Of a stretch of 64,000 bases of DNA, positions 7,708 through 17,242 are shown piece by piece. Position 1 is the stretch's first letter, and every line of letters begins with the position of its first letter. Below the pieces are notes generated by a model, which saw only the letters and a program-made list of their open reading frames with translations, had not been told where the DNA came from and ran no database searches. The translations under genes and the position numbers were made by a program. Source of the stretch: GCA-2708415 sp964353185 (lineage in GTDB: Bacteria; Pseudomonadota; Alphaproteobacteria; Micavibrionales; Micavibrionaceae); NCBI GenBank assembly GCA_964353185.1, contig CAYGUV010000007.1:1-64000 (forward strand), given 5' to 3'.

Positions 7708-8064
7708 ATGAATTTTCCAAAGACCCCCAAGCTTTCTGATCGTTTGAAATATGTGCGCGCGCTGTTTGGTTTATCTCAAGCGGAACTAGCGGAAAAAGCA
7801 GGCACGACGCAGCAAGCCATTCAGCAGGCTGAGAAAGGGTCTGCGCGTCAGCCGCGATATCTTAATCAGTTGGCGCAAGCGCTGGAGATTCCTGTGCAAT
7901 GGATGGTCTTTGGGGAAGATGATAATTTTAATGCGGTTATAAATAAGTCTGATGCTGGGGGGCTTAACGATAAATCGTCCGAGGTTTTGAATAGTTTTTT
8001 TTCAATGCCAGAGAAAGATCAAAAATTAATTTATGAATTAATGCAATCGCGTAGTAAAAAATAA
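7708..8064 (+). CDS. XRE/Cro-CI-type helix-turn-helix regulator
   Basis: A 118-residue DNA-binding protein. Residues about 10-65 form an HTH_3 domain: LSDRLKYVRALFGLSQAELAEKAG, recognition region TTQQAIQQAEKG, then QPRYLNQLAQALEIPVQWMVFGE. The rest (about residues 70-118) is a short helical tail, too small for a sugar- or metal-binding effector domain, though it may carry a dimerisation helix. No Shine-Dalgarno sequence precedes the ATG. Upstream repeats suggest self-control. It ends 15 bases before the convergent purN. Confidence 0.85.
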   Translation: MNFPKTPKLSDRLKYVRALFGLSQAELAEKAGTTQQAIQQAEKGSARQPRYLNQLAQALEIPVQWMVFGEDDNFNAVINKSDAGGLNDKSSEVLNSFFSMPEKDQKLIYELMQSRSKK

Positions 8065-8079
8065 AATCATCTATCTGTT

Positions 8080-8670
8080 TTAAAAATCAATTTCGCCTTT
8101 TTGGATTTTACGAATTGTATCGATGTAAAATTGTGGCTCAATAGCCTTTACATTTTCCTCAATATCTTTTGTGGTATCAGTAGGCAAGACAGGTATTTTT
8201 TTCTGGGCAATAATTTTTCCTTCGTCATATTCATCGTTCACTTGATGAATGGTTACGCCTGTTTCAGTTTCATTATTGTCTTTTACGGCCTGATGGACGT
8301 TTGTGCCATACATTCCTTTACCGCCATATTGTGGCAATAAGGCCGGATGAATATTAAGCATGCGATTATTGACGGCGTTTAAGGTGCGCGGGCCAATCAA
8401 TTTCATATAGCCTGATAAAGCGACCAATGAAACCTTATGCGCCTGCAATTTATCGGCAATGGCCGCGTCACGTTCTGATGGGTCTGGATGTGTTATTGAA
8501 TTGATGACAGCAACCTTCAATCCCTTGTTTTCTGCCCATTCCAAAGCCTTTGCGTCAGGGTTGTTGGTGATAAGCAGCACAGGCGTTGCAATGATATCAT
8601 TTTCCAAACATGCATCAGTGATAGCGTGAGCGGAAGAGCCGTTATAAGAGGCAAAAAAGGCAATATTCAT
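8080..8670 (-). CDS. purN: Phosphoribosylglycinamide formyltransferase
   Basis: This 196-residue enzyme transfers a formyl group from 10-formyl-tetrahydrofolate to GAR in the third step of purine synthesis. The active-site segment NRMLNIHPALLPQYGGKGMYG supplies N106 and H108. The motif VNDEYDEGKII provides the catalytic aspartate (D149). Length is normal. purM, its usual partner, is not adjacent; a small membrane protein gene ends 3 bases upstream instead, so those two are probably co-transcribed. Confidence 0.95.
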   Translation of the reverse strand: MNIAFFASYNGSSAHAITDACLENDIIATPVLLITNNPDAKALEWAENKGLKVAVINSITHPDPSERDAAIADKLQAHKVSLVALSGYMKLIGPRTLNAVNNRMLNIHPALLPQYGGKGMYGTNVHQAVKDNNETETGVTIHQVNDEYDEGKIIAQKKIPVLPTDTTKDIEENVKAIEPQFYIDTIRKIQKGEIDF

Positions 8671-8672
8671 TG

Positions 8673-9155
8673 TTAAATCCAGCTTTTGAGGGAAGGGGTT
8701 TGGTTATTACGCGCCAAGAGTAAGCCTTTGCCTAAACGGTAAAGTGCATACAGGATAATGGGAACAAAGAGTGTTAAAAATAAAACAATATTGTGTGTTC
8801 CGTATTCTATCAGCGTATCTATAATTTTATCATTAGTTGGAATAATTCCCGATTGTACATCCGCCGTTAAAGAATGAATTATTGAATGATCGCCAAAGAA
8901 ATATGCGGCAAGAATTCCAAAAAAACTAAAGAAAGAAAAAATCCAAACTGTTTTGATGATGTAGCTGTAATGAGCGTGTTGAAAGCTATCTTTATCTGCA
9001 CCAAATTTGGCAATATAGGTCGCGATGAAAGAAATAAGAAACAGAATGCCACCCCAACTTTGTATTATAATCGACGGAACAAAGTTCATTAAGATAGAAA
9101 TAATAAAAATGAGATATAATAAAATTATATTTTTATTCTGGCTGAGCAATATCAT
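8673..9155 (-). CDS. Uncharacterised four-TM membrane protein
   Basis: This 160-residue protein has about four hydrophobic segments (near residues 9-26, 32-49, 66-88 and 120-142). Between the second and third is a soluble loop with FGADKDSFQHAHYSYIIK. Topology and the HAH/DSF loop resemble small DUF4870-like membrane proteins, but I cannot assign a family with confidence. It is 2 bases from purN and 22 bases from mutL on the same strand. No catalytic motif is visible. Confidence 0.6.
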   Translation of the reverse strand: MILLSQNKNIILLYLIFIISILMNFVPSIIIQSWGGILFLISFIATYIAKFGADKDSFQHAHYSYIIKTVWIFSFFSFFGILAAYFFGDHSIIHSLTADVQSGIIPTNDKIIDTLIEYGTHNIVLFLTLFVPIILYALYRLGKGLLLARNNQTPSLKSWI

Positions 9156-9177
9156 TTAAATGTTCCTTTTGAAATAT

Positions 9178-11019
9178 TTAGCGGCGGCCAAAAAGCTTTT
9201 CGATGTCTTTAAGGTCTAATTTAATATAAGTCGGTCTGCCGTGATTGCAATGGCCTGATTTTTCTGTATTTTCCATCTGGCGCAAAAGTGCGTTCATTTC
9301 GTCTGCATTCATGCGCCGCCCAGAACGGATAGAGCCGTGACACGCGGCGCTAGAGAGCTTTTCATGGATGGATTTTTCAAGCTTTTCTAGGGTCTGATGC
9401 TCAGACAATTCGTCTAATATATCAATGATCAGTTTTTGAATACTGAATTTTTCACCCAAAATTGCGGGCATAGATTGAACAGCAACGGAGCCTGCGCCAA
9501 AGGGTTCGATAAAAAGGCCAAAGGATTGAAGGGTATCAGCATGTTCAGCCAGAAGGTCAATTTTTGTATCTTCTAAATCAATGATTTCGGGGACTAATAA
9601 TTGCTGACTTTCAATTTTTTTATTTTCCATCTGTTTTTTGAGGCGTTCATATACAAGACGCTCATGCGCGGCATGTTGATCGACGATTACAAGGCCATCA
9701 TTGCTTTGCGCGATAATATAATTTTCGTGAATTTGGGCGCGTGCGGCGCCCAAATGATGATGAGTGTTTTCAGATGACTCTGTAGTTTGTTCAATACGGC
9801 CAGATGGTTGCTGAGTTGAATCAAAATTTTTCTGTGGTAGAGGTATTGGCGCAAACGCCTCATAAGAATTTTGTATATTCTCAGCCAAGCCGTTCTGGGT
9901 GTATGGATAGGAGCGAGCGGATTGGTTTGAAGATAAATTATGGCGCTGTGTATTATTATTGGGGGCAGAAAATTCCATTTTTTGTAGGGTCTCTGCCGCT
10001 AAAGAAGAAGATGTATTTTGTGAGCCAGTCAGTAATGCATGCTTTATTGTAGAGATAATGAGGCCACGTATATGGGCAGAATCACGAAAGCGCACTTCGG
10101 ATTTTGCAGGGTGCACGTTGACGTCCACAAATTCTGGAGGAATAGTTAAATAGAGCGCAACCAAAGGGTGACGGCCGTAATGCAAGACATCCATATAGGC
10201 CGCACGAACACAGCCATAGAACATTTTATCTTTTACAGGGCGTCCATTTACAAAAAAATATTGGTATTGGCTGGTGCCCCGATTAAGGCTGGGGACACTG
10301 GCGTATCCTTTGAGGGAAATTGTGTCTCGTTCGGCCTCTATTAAAACGGCGTTATTAATAAAATCTTTGTTTAAAATGGCGCTGAGGCGATCATGACGTT
10401 GGTCGAGAAGGGATTTTTGTTCCACGGGATAATGTAATTTTGTATCACCGTTATGGGCTAGTTTAAATCCAATATGGGGGAATGCCATGGCGATTTGATT
10501 AATCATATCTTTGATCGCGGCATATTCAGCGCGGTCCGTTTTTAGAAACTTTAATCGCGCGGGTGTGGCGTAAAATAAGTCGCTCACGGTAATAACCGTG
10601 CCGCCATTTAGGGATGTGGGGGAAGGGGGCGTTTTTTTGCCGCCTTCAATATTGATTTCCCACGCGTCATTGGCCGAAGCGGCCTTAGATTTAATATTAA
10701 GGCGGCTTACTGACCCGATAGATGGTAATGCTTCGCCGCGAAAACCTAGATGATTTATATTGACCAAGTCATCATCAGGCAGTTTGGATGTAGCGTGGCG
10801 CTCCACCGCATTTTGTAGGTCATCGGCGCTCATGCCGTGGCCGTTATCGGTGATAACAATGCGGCTTTTTCCGCCATTGACCAAGTCAACTTGGATGGCG
10901 GTTGCCCCTGCATCAATAGCATTTTCAACCAACTCCTTCACGGCGGCGGCGGGGCGTTCAATAACCTCACCAGCGGCAATCTGATTTATTAAATGGTCTG
11001 GTAAATGACGTATAAGCAT
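9178..11019 (-). CDS. mutL: DNA mismatch repair protein MutL with endonuclease motif
   Basis: This 613-residue protein couples mismatch recognition by MutS to strand incision. The GHKL ATPase domain (1-330) shows NAIDAGA (33-39), DNGHGM (58-63), ATSKL and GFRGEAL (92-98), then NVHPAKSEVRF (301-311). A Gln/Ser/Asn-rich linker spans about 335-420. The C-terminal domain has DQHA-x2-E-x4-E at 447-458, plus ACHGS and CNHGRP near the end, the metal-binding nicking endonuclease motifs found in bacteria without MutH. No mutS is in the window. Confidence 0.95.
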   Translation of the reverse strand: MLIRHLPDHLINQIAAGEVIERPAAAVKELVENAIDAGATAIQVDLVNGGKSRIVITDNGHGMSADDLQNAVERHATSKLPDDDLVNINHLGFRGEALPSIGSVSRLNIKSKAASANDAWEINIEGGKKTPPSPTSLNGGTVITVSDLFYATPARLKFLKTDRAEYAAIKDMINQIAMAFPHIGFKLAHNGDTKLHYPVEQKSLLDQRHDRLSAILNKDFINNAVLIEAERDTISLKGYASVPSLNRGTSQYQYFFVNGRPVKDKMFYGCVRAAYMDVLHYGRHPLVALYLTIPPEFVDVNVHPAKSEVRFRDSAHIRGLIISTIKHALLTGSQNTSSSLAAETLQKMEFSAPNNNTQRHNLSSNQSARSYPYTQNGLAENIQNSYEAFAPIPLPQKNFDSTQQPSGRIEQTTESSENTHHHLGAARAQIHENYIIAQSNDGLVIVDQHAAHERLVYERLKKQMENKKIESQQLLVPEIIDLEDTKIDLLAEHADTLQSFGLFIEPFGAGSVAVQSMPAILGEKFSIQKLIIDILDELSEHQTLEKLEKSIHEKLSSAACHGSIRSGRRMNADEMNALLRQMENTEKSGHCNHGRPTYIKLDLKDIEKLFGRR

Positions 11020-11091
11020 GGTTTTACCATAGATGGATTATGGCATTTATTCAACATTAGCGCATGTTTCGTCCAAGACTATTTTAAAGCC

Positions 11092-12366
11092 TTAGGTTCT
11101 GGCTTTGTCGATGTTGGTTTCGTTTAGGATGGCGCCTGTAAGGTCTGCTTTTCTGAGGTCACAACCATCGAGGTTTGCCCCTGTCAGATCACAGCCCATA
11201 AGGATAGAATCACGTAAATCACACCCTGATAAATCAGCGTAGCGGAAGGTCGAGCCGCTTAGGTTGGTGCGTTGGATGCGGATACCTTTGCCATCAGGAC
11301 TGTCGAATTTTAGGCCAGATAATTTGGCATCTTGCATATTAGCGTGGTTAAAGTTTGCATTTTGAATGGATGATCCGCGCATGTCGGCCCTCATTAACTT
11401 ACAATCACGGAAAGATGATTTATTAAGGGTCGCGCTTTGTAGGCTGATTTCTGTTAAATCTTGGCCCATAAAGTTTGCTTTAATGGCTTTTATTGCGGTT
11501 AAGGGGAATGATTTTAGATTGGGGATTTTGCGTAAGTTAACGCCGCTTAAATCCATCTGCGCCCCTTTTTTACCAGCAGAGGCCACCCAAGATTTATGAT
11601 TCTCAAGAAGCTCATCAATGCTTTGGCCGCGATCTTCGAGTTTTTCACCCATGTCGCTTTCTTTCATCATGCCATTTGTTTTGGCGCCTTGCATTTCAAC
11701 TGATTTTAGAACCGTACCGTTCATCACTGTATCTTCCAAATCAGCATTGCTGAGGTTTGATCCTGTGAGGTCCGCGTTGGTTAAGTCTGCCCCTTTGAAG
11801 TTTGATCCTATAAGGTTGGCTTCTTTAAAGGTAACGCCAGTCATATCGGCATCAGAAAAGTCAGCCGCAGATGCTTTCACGCCAGAAAGATTGGTTTCAG
11901 TAAGGCGAGCACCGGTAAAGACGGCGTTATACGTGTCATCTTTACGATTATTTTTGGATGCTCTATTTTCAATAGTGCCAGAGCTGTCGGATTCCATGAT
12001 TTTCCCTTGGCGTAGGTCAGCAGAATCCAAGTCAGCGCCTGATAAGTTTGCCCCTGCCACGTAAGCCCCGCGAAAATCAGCGCGGCGAAAGTCAGCATTT
12101 TCAAGGTTGGCCATACGCAAATCACAGGCAAAAAATGATGAGGAAACAAAAGTACCCCCAGATAAATCTGCTTCGGTAAGGTTTGAGCCAGTAAAGTCAG
12201 CGTTCGACAGATCAGCATTTTTTAAAGATAAGCCTGAGAGATCAAAGAATTTAAGCATAGCGCGTTGCCCACCGCGTTGACCAACCGTGAATTTGCGGTG
12301 TCTTGCAACAATTTCATTTAATTGTGTTTGGTCAATTTTTTTTAAAGCGGTGTAGTTTTCACTCAT
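11092..12366 (-). CDS. Pentapeptide-repeat protein
   Basis: A 424-residue protein built almost entirely of A(D/N)LXX pentapeptides, in two blocks. Residues about 40-235 include runs like LSNADFTGSNLTEADLSG. Residues about 270-420 include CDLRDSILMGCDLTGANLDG. A repeat-poor linker near 236-270 (KLEDRGQSIDELLENHKSWV) separates them. Such repeats fold as a right-handed quadrilateral beta helix. Function is unknown: some members mimic DNA and inhibit gyrase, others are structural. There is no signal peptide. It sits between pgi and mutL on the same strand. Confidence 0.85.
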   Translation of the reverse strand: MSENYTALKKIDQTQLNEIVARHRKFTVGQRGGQRAMLKFFDLSGLSLKNADLSNADFTGSNLTEADLSGGTFVSSSFFACDLRMANLENADFRRADFRGAYVAGANLSGADLDSADLRQGKIMESDSSGTIENRASKNNRKDDTYNAVFTGARLTETNLSGVKASAADFSDADMTGVTFKEANLIGSNFKGADLTNADLTGSNLSNADLEDTVMNGTVLKSVEMQGAKTNGMMKESDMGEKLEDRGQSIDELLENHKSWVASAGKKGAQMDLSGVNLRKIPNLKSFPLTAIKAIKANFMGQDLTEISLQSATLNKSSFRDCKLMRADMRGSSIQNANFNHANMQDAKLSGLKFDSPDGKGIRIQRTNLSGSTFRYADLSGCDLRDSILMGCDLTGANLDGCDLRKADLTGAILNETNIDKART

Positions 12367-12391
12367 ATTTTTTTAAATCTTTTTATATTTC

Positions 12392-13963
12392 TTATTTATG
12401 AATATAAGAATATAAGGCCTTTGTCGATGGGTCGGCATCAGAAATGTCATTCTTTTCCAGTTTTCCTGCCAATTCTTTACCCAATTCAACGCCATATTGA
12501 TCAAAACTATTCACATTCCAGATGACACCCTGAACAAAGGTTTTATGTTCATACAAAGCGATAAGATAGCCTAGATTAGCAGCGTCCATGGTATCAAAAA
12601 CCATCGTTGTGCTGGGGATGTCGCCATCGAAATAGCGATAGCTTTCATCAGGGGATCGTTTCCCTTGTAGCATTGCTTGTCCTTGGGCAAGCATATGGCT
12701 GAGAAGGAGGGTATGATGTTTTGGCAAAGCGCTATCATCTTTACGAATGCCAATAAAATCGCATGGCACCTTATCACTGCCTTGGTGGAGGAGCTGGTAA
12801 AAACTATGTTGGCCATTGGTGCCTACTTCGCCAAAGATCACGGGGCAAGTGTGATAATCAGTAATGCGGTTGCCATCATTGTCGATTGTCTTACCGTTGG
12901 ATTCCATCTCAAGCTGTTGTACGTAGGCAGGCATGTATTTTAATTTTTCAGTATAGGGCAGAAGCGCGTGGGTTCCGTAGCCCATAAAGTTCCTGTTCCA
13001 GACGCCTAGAACGGCCATGATGAGCGCAATATTCTGTTCCGTAGGATCATTTAAAAAATCATTATCAGCAGCATGGGCGCCATCTAAAAGCGCGCGAAAT
13101 ACGTCAAAGCCAAAATGAAGAGCAAGCGGGAGACCCACAGCAGACCACAGGCTAAAGCGTCCATTAACCCAGTCCCACATGGGATAAACGGATTCTTCGG
13201 TCATGCCAAAATCAATAGCGGCGGGCACGTTACTGGAGACGGTGACAAAATGTGGAGCGATATCAGTATCGTCTGGAAGATTTTTTTGAACCCATGCGCG
13301 CGCGGTTTGCGCATTGGTCAATGTTTCTTGTGTCTTGAAACTTTTTGAAATAACGATAAAAAGCGTCGTGTCTGCATTACATTTTTTTAGCGCAGATTGG
13401 ATATCTTCACCATCAATATTGGACACAAAGTGCGTTGTCATTGAAGAAGGATATTGCCCTTCTAAAGCCTGGAAAATCATACGCGGGCCAAGGTCAGAGC
13501 CGCCAATACCGATTGACACAATGGTGTCAATTGGTTTTCCTGTTGCGCCTTTTAACTGACCTTGATGCAGTTGATCGCTTAAAGATTGCACGCGGTTGAG
13601 TGTGGCGTGTATATCGGGAATAACATTTTTACCTTCTACCATAACCGTGTCAGAAGCAGGGCGGCGAAGGGCGGTATGTAAGACGGCGCGTCCCTCGGTA
13701 TGGTTAATAATATCACCATTAAACATGGCGGCACGTTTTGTTTCAAAGTTGTTCTTTGAAAGCAAAGAGAATAGATCATTCATAATATCTGGGGTGACAT
13801 GGTGTTTTGAATAATCAAATAAGAAACCTGATTTTTTAATAGATAGATTTGTGACACGCTCAGGGTCTTCATCAAACAAATCAACAATATGTTTTTGTTT
13901 AATTTGAGTAGCGCTCTCTTGTAATTTTTCCCAAGTGGGCTGTTTTGTAGGGTTATTCGACAT
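12392..13963 (-). CDS. pgi: Glucose-6-phosphate isomerase
   Basis: This 523-residue enzyme interconverts glucose-6-phosphate and fructose-6-phosphate in the cytoplasm. It carries the sugar-phosphate-binding segment VSIGIGGSDLGPRM, the SIS-like stretch FIVISKSFKTQETLTNA, the signature GEVGTNGQHSFYQLLHQG with the catalytic residues, and a C-terminal FDQYGVELGKELA. It is about 25 residues shorter than E. coli Pgi but all core motifs are present. Its start overlaps the end of the M16-type gene by 11 bases, implying coupling. Confidence 0.97.
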   Translation of the reverse strand: MSNNPTKQPTWEKLQESATQIKQKHIVDLFDEDPERVTNLSIKKSGFLFDYSKHHVTPDIMNDLFSLLSKNNFETKRAAMFNGDIINHTEGRAVLHTALRRPASDTVMVEGKNVIPDIHATLNRVQSLSDQLHQGQLKGATGKPIDTIVSIGIGGSDLGPRMIFQALEGQYPSSMTTHFVSNIDGEDIQSALKKCNADTTLFIVISKSFKTQETLTNAQTARAWVQKNLPDDTDIAPHFVTVSSNVPAAIDFGMTEESVYPMWDWVNGRFSLWSAVGLPLALHFGFDVFRALLDGAHAADNDFLNDPTEQNIALIMAVLGVWNRNFMGYGTHALLPYTEKLKYMPAYVQQLEMESNGKTIDNDGNRITDYHTCPVIFGEVGTNGQHSFYQLLHQGSDKVPCDFIGIRKDDSALPKHHTLLLSHMLAQGQAMLQGKRSPDESYRYFDGDIPSTTMVFDTMDAANLGYLIALYEHKTFVQGVIWNVNSFDQYGVELGKELAGKLEKNDISDADPSTKALYSYIHK

Positions 13964-15305
13964 TTGGGATTTCTGTTATTTCTATTGTGTTTTCAATTTT
14001 TAAAGGATTGCCAACAAGAATGGTAATCATGTTGTCAGGGGTTAAAAGTTTTTTTGCAACGCGGGTTGTATCTTCTTTCGTAACATTTGTGATTTTATCA
14101 CGATATTGATCAAGATAATCGATGGGACGGTCGCTAAGCTGTAGGCTTAAAACAATTGATGCAATGCCATCATTATTGGTGAAGGCAAGGGGGAGAGAGC
14201 CAATAATATAATCTTTTGCTTTTTGAATCTCTTCGTCTGTGATGTTGCTTTTTATTTTATCCATTTCATTTGTGATGACGTCCAACATTTGTTCAACAGT
14301 TTCATTTTTTGTAGATGTTGAAATAGTAAGCGCATCGACATATTCATTATTGGTGAGGCCAGAATAAATGCCATAGGTCAGGCCTTTTTTTTCACGTGCC
14401 TCTTCCATAAGGCGGCTGCCAAAACCGCTGGCGCCAAAAATATGATTTAGAATCTGAAGGGTATAAAAATCCTCGTCTGTTTCATCAATAGAATCCATGG
14501 CCATGATGATGATGCTTTGCGGGATATCTTTTTGGTAAAGGTAAATTTTTCCTTTGTTTTGAATATTTGTTTTTTGAATGTTCGTTGCGGGGGCGGTAGT
14601 CGGAAGCGCGCCAAAAATATCATCCAATAATACACCAAGTTGTTTTGCTGTAATGTTGCCAGAGACCCCTATTTTTAAGCGGTCTTTGGTTAGGTTGGTG
14701 TTTTTAAATGTGCGTAGATCATCAGCGGTAATTTTGGGCAGGGTGGATAATGTGCCGCCGCTATTTAATGCGTAAGCGTGCCCTTCATAAGCGCGATCAT
14801 TATAAAGGCGCGCCGCCATCCAGTTTGGGTCTGCTTGTGACGATTTAATGCGGGTCATGTTTGCTTGTTTCATCCGCTCCAATGGTTCGGCATCAAAACG
14901 TGGGTCGTTGAGCGCAGCAGTTAAAAGATCAACCGCTTTTTCTTTTTCGCGGGTTAGGAATTTTAAATTTCCGCCAAAATTATCGCGGTTAGCATTAAAG
15001 TGTAGCGTAATAGAATGATCGCTCAATGCTTTTTGGAAATCTTGTGAGCTATAATCGGCTGCCCCTTCGTCCAGCGTATTCGATAGTAGCTGTGATAGAC
15101 CTTGTTGTTCGGGCGTTAGGTTCACTGCGCCTGCGCCTTCAAAGGCAAATTCTATTGAGATGATGGGAAGGTTATTGTCTTCGACAAGCCATGCCTCTAT
15201 CCCATTAGGGCTAGTGACTTTTTGGATATCCAGTAGTTTTTCATTTGCATGTGCTGGTACGATAAGGACAAATGCGAGAATAAAAAAAGGTAAAATATTT
15301 TTCAT
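13953..15305 (-). CDS. M16-family peptidase subunit without the zinc motif
   Basis: This 450-residue protein has a cleavable signal peptide (ILPFFILAFVLIVPAHA). The M16 fold is recognisable from SPNGIEAWLVEDNNLPIISIEFAFEGAGAV, but the position where HXXEH should be reads GLSQLLSNTLDEG, so the zinc site is absent. A substrate-binding C-terminal half is present, with SGFGSRLMEEAREKKGLTYGIYS. This is the inactive partner expected in heterodimeric M16B proteases, as in mitochondrial processing peptidase. I chose the second ATG (15305) because AAGGAA lies 7 bases before it. It starts 12 bases after its active partner. Confidence 0.85.
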   Translation of the reverse strand: MKNILPFFILAFVLIVPAHANEKLLDIQKVTSPNGIEAWLVEDNNLPIISIEFAFEGAGAVNLTPEQQGLSQLLSNTLDEGAADYSSQDFQKALSDHSITLHFNANRDNFGGNLKFLTREKEKAVDLLTAALNDPRFDAEPLERMKQANMTRIKSSQADPNWMAARLYNDRAYEGHAYALNSGGTLSTLPKITADDLRTFKNTNLTKDRLKIGVSGNITAKQLGVLLDDIFGALPTTAPATNIQKTNIQNKGKIYLYQKDIPQSIIIMAMDSIDETDEDFYTLQILNHIFGASGFGSRLMEEAREKKGLTYGIYSGLTNNEYVDALTISTSTKNETVEQMLDVITNEMDKIKSNITDEEIQKAKDYIIGSLPLAFTNNDGIASIVLSLQLSDRPIDYLDQYRDKITNVTKEDTTRVAKKLLTPDNMITILVGNPLKIENTIEITEIPNVE

Positions 15306-15317
15306 GGTCATTTCCTT

Positions 15318-16724
15318 TTATGATTCATTGTCTGCAGTATCGGCAACAGGGGCGATAGTTTGTTTGGGGTAAAGATATCCTTCAACAGGTGGTTTTATAT
15401 AAGGAGTATCTTTTGATAGATATTTTTTTGCAACGTCTTGAACTTCAGCGGGGTTCACCGTACCAATTTCTGTTGGCCAATTTTCAATATCATCAAGGGT
15501 GCTGCCGGTTAGTAAGGAATAACCGATAATACGCGCTGGGCCGCTTAGGCTGTCGCGGGCGAAGATGGCGCTGTCTTGCAGGCGTTGTATCGCGTCTTTG
15601 ACCTCTTGGTCGGTGACGCCATTTTGAATAATATCATCAAATTCATTTTGGATATTGTTTTTGATTTCTTCCAAGCTAACCCCTTCTGCAGGGATGGCAG
15701 ATACGAATATGGTTCCGTGATCTAAGGCGGCGGATTGATAAGAGAAGTTTATAGATACGGCGCGTTTATTATCCACGACAAGGTTTTTATATAAGCGTGT
15801 AGTTGCGCCGCCATTTAAAATTTCATTAAGGATATCTAACGCGAGAGACTCTTTTTTATTTTGATGGGCAGAAGGGGCGAGGCGGATGCTTTGAAAATAT
15901 TCTTGTTTTATCGTCTCATCATACAAATCCATTTTGATTGTGGCGATTGCGGGGGGAACTTCTCCGCGGATACGTTTGGGAATTGTTTTGGGTTCTAACT
16001 GTCCATATGTTTTCATGGCCATGGGTTTAACATCATCGGCTGTTACATCGCCGCTTATTATCACAACGGCGTTATTGGGGGCGTACCATGTATCGTAAAA
16101 TTCTTTGACGTCTTCCCATTCGTAATCTTCAATTTCTTCCATCCAGCCAATGACAGGCGTGCCGTAGGGGTGGTTGGTGAAAAGGGCATCGCGCATTTGT
16201 TCGCTAAATAAAGCCTTGGGGTCGTTATCGGTGCGTTGGCGGCGCTCTTCGGTGACGACATTACGTTCGGTAATAAAATCTTCTTTTGAAACCTTTAGGT
16301 TCACCATGCGGTCGGCTTCCATCGCCATCATTTTTTCAAGATGCTCTGTTGAGATGCTTTGAAAATAGGCGGTGTAATCCTGGCTGGTGAAAGCATTGTC
16401 GCTGCCGCCCAAATCTTTCACGATGCGGGAGAATTCTCCGGGGGCTAATTTTTCTGTTCCTTTAAACATCAGATGTTCAAAGTAATGCGCCATGCCTGAT
16501 TTTGTTGCAGGCTCATCCGCCGCGCCAACTTTATACCAGACCATGTGGGTAACAACGGGTGCGCGGGTGTTGGGTATAATGATAACGCGCAGGCCGTTTT
16601 CTAAAGTAAAGCTTTCTGCATTAAATGTTTTGGCAAAACCAGCCAAAGGAAAAAGCAGTGAAAAAATAAAAAGGGCGCAGGATAAATATTGCAGGTATTT
16701 TATTTTTTCGCTTTGTCTTTTCAT
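15318..16724 (-). CDS. M16-family zinc metallopeptidase (active subunit)
   Basis: This 468-residue protein has an N-terminal signal peptide (about 1-31) and should be periplasmic. The inverted zinc motif HYFEH (HXXEH, residues 80-84) and a downstream glutamate in VVTEERRQR (about E160) complete the metal site. The C-terminal domain has the usual GGATTRLYKNLVV element. It and the following zinc-less M16 protein form a tandem pair, 12 bases apart, and probably assemble as a heterodimer degrading peptides or processing envelope proteins. It follows the DUF3035 lipoprotein by 5 bases. Confidence 0.9.
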   Translation of the reverse strand: MKRQSEKIKYLQYLSCALFIFSLLFPLAGFAKTFNAESFTLENGLRVIIIPNTRAPVVTHMVWYKVGAADEPATKSGMAHYFEHLMFKGTEKLAPGEFSRIVKDLGGSDNAFTSQDYTAYFQSISTEHLEKMMAMEADRMVNLKVSKEDFITERNVVTEERRQRTDNDPKALFSEQMRDALFTNHPYGTPVIGWMEEIEDYEWEDVKEFYDTWYAPNNAVVIISGDVTADDVKPMAMKTYGQLEPKTIPKRIRGEVPPAIATIKMDLYDETIKQEYFQSIRLAPSAHQNKKESLALDILNEILNGGATTRLYKNLVVDNKRAVSINFSYQSAALDHGTIFVSAIPAEGVSLEEIKNNIQNEFDDIIQNGVTDQEVKDAIQRLQDSAIFARDSLSGPARIIGYSLLTGSTLDDIENWPTEIGTVNPAEVQDVAKKYLSKDTPYIKPPVEGYLYPKQTIAPVADTADNES

Positions 16725-16729
16725 TATGA

Positions 16730-17242
16730 TTATTCGCTCGCGCTGGTTGGATTAGATTGTTGTGTGGCGCGTAGACGTTCAATTTCCTCTTGAGGGTCAA
16801 TTACATCGGCGGGCACGTCCGCTTTAGAACCCAGTTTGCCGCGAATTTTATCAAAGGTAGATGTGTTTTCTTTGGCAAGAATTTCGGTTTCTTGGTCGAT
16901 GGTATCGCGAATTGAATCGTTGGTATTATATGCCCCTGTTTTTTGTAATAAGGCATCTTCACCAGAAGAGATTTTGCCATCGCTTTGAAGCAGCGCCGCG
17001 TTTTCACCAAACATTGTTTGTATGGCTTGGGTATTTGTTGCAGTTTCTTGCGGACGCGGGGCACCAGGGCGCGGTGTTGGTAATGTGTTAAAGCTAGGGG
17101 GCATTTCAAGCGGTGCGCGCGTGGTTACTGCAAACTCATCGGGTGCTTTTTTGGAAAAATCAAATTGTTCGCGTGTTTTTTCACAGGCAGATAAAGACAA
17201 TGTGCCAAGGCATAATAATAAGAATAGAGCAGTTTGTTTCAT
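16730..17242 (-). CDS. DUF3035 lipoprotein
   Basis: A 170-residue protein with a type II signal peptide: the hydrophobic core ends at LSAC, lipidating C20. The mature part has the DUF3035 signature PDEFAVTTRAPLEMPPSF followed by a Pro-rich linker. The C-terminus is predicted helical and acidic. Function is not established. It starts 1 base after lspA, the enzyme that would cleave its own signal, and precedes the M16 pair, an arrangement common in alphaproteobacteria. Confidence 0.85.
   Translation of the reverse strand: MKQTALFLLLCLGTLSLSACEKTREQFDFSKKAPDEFAVTTRAPLEMPPSFNTLPTPRPGAPRPQETATNTQAIQTMFGENAALLQSDGKISSGEDALLQKTGAYNTNDSIRDTIDQETEILAKENTSTFDKIRGKLGSKADVPADVIDPQEEIERLRATQQSNPTSASE

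Noticed and set aside
11092..12366. DNA tandem repeat or repeat-associated mobile element
   Set aside because: The periodicity comes from translated A(D/N)LXX pentapeptides; the DNA itself is not an exact tandem array.
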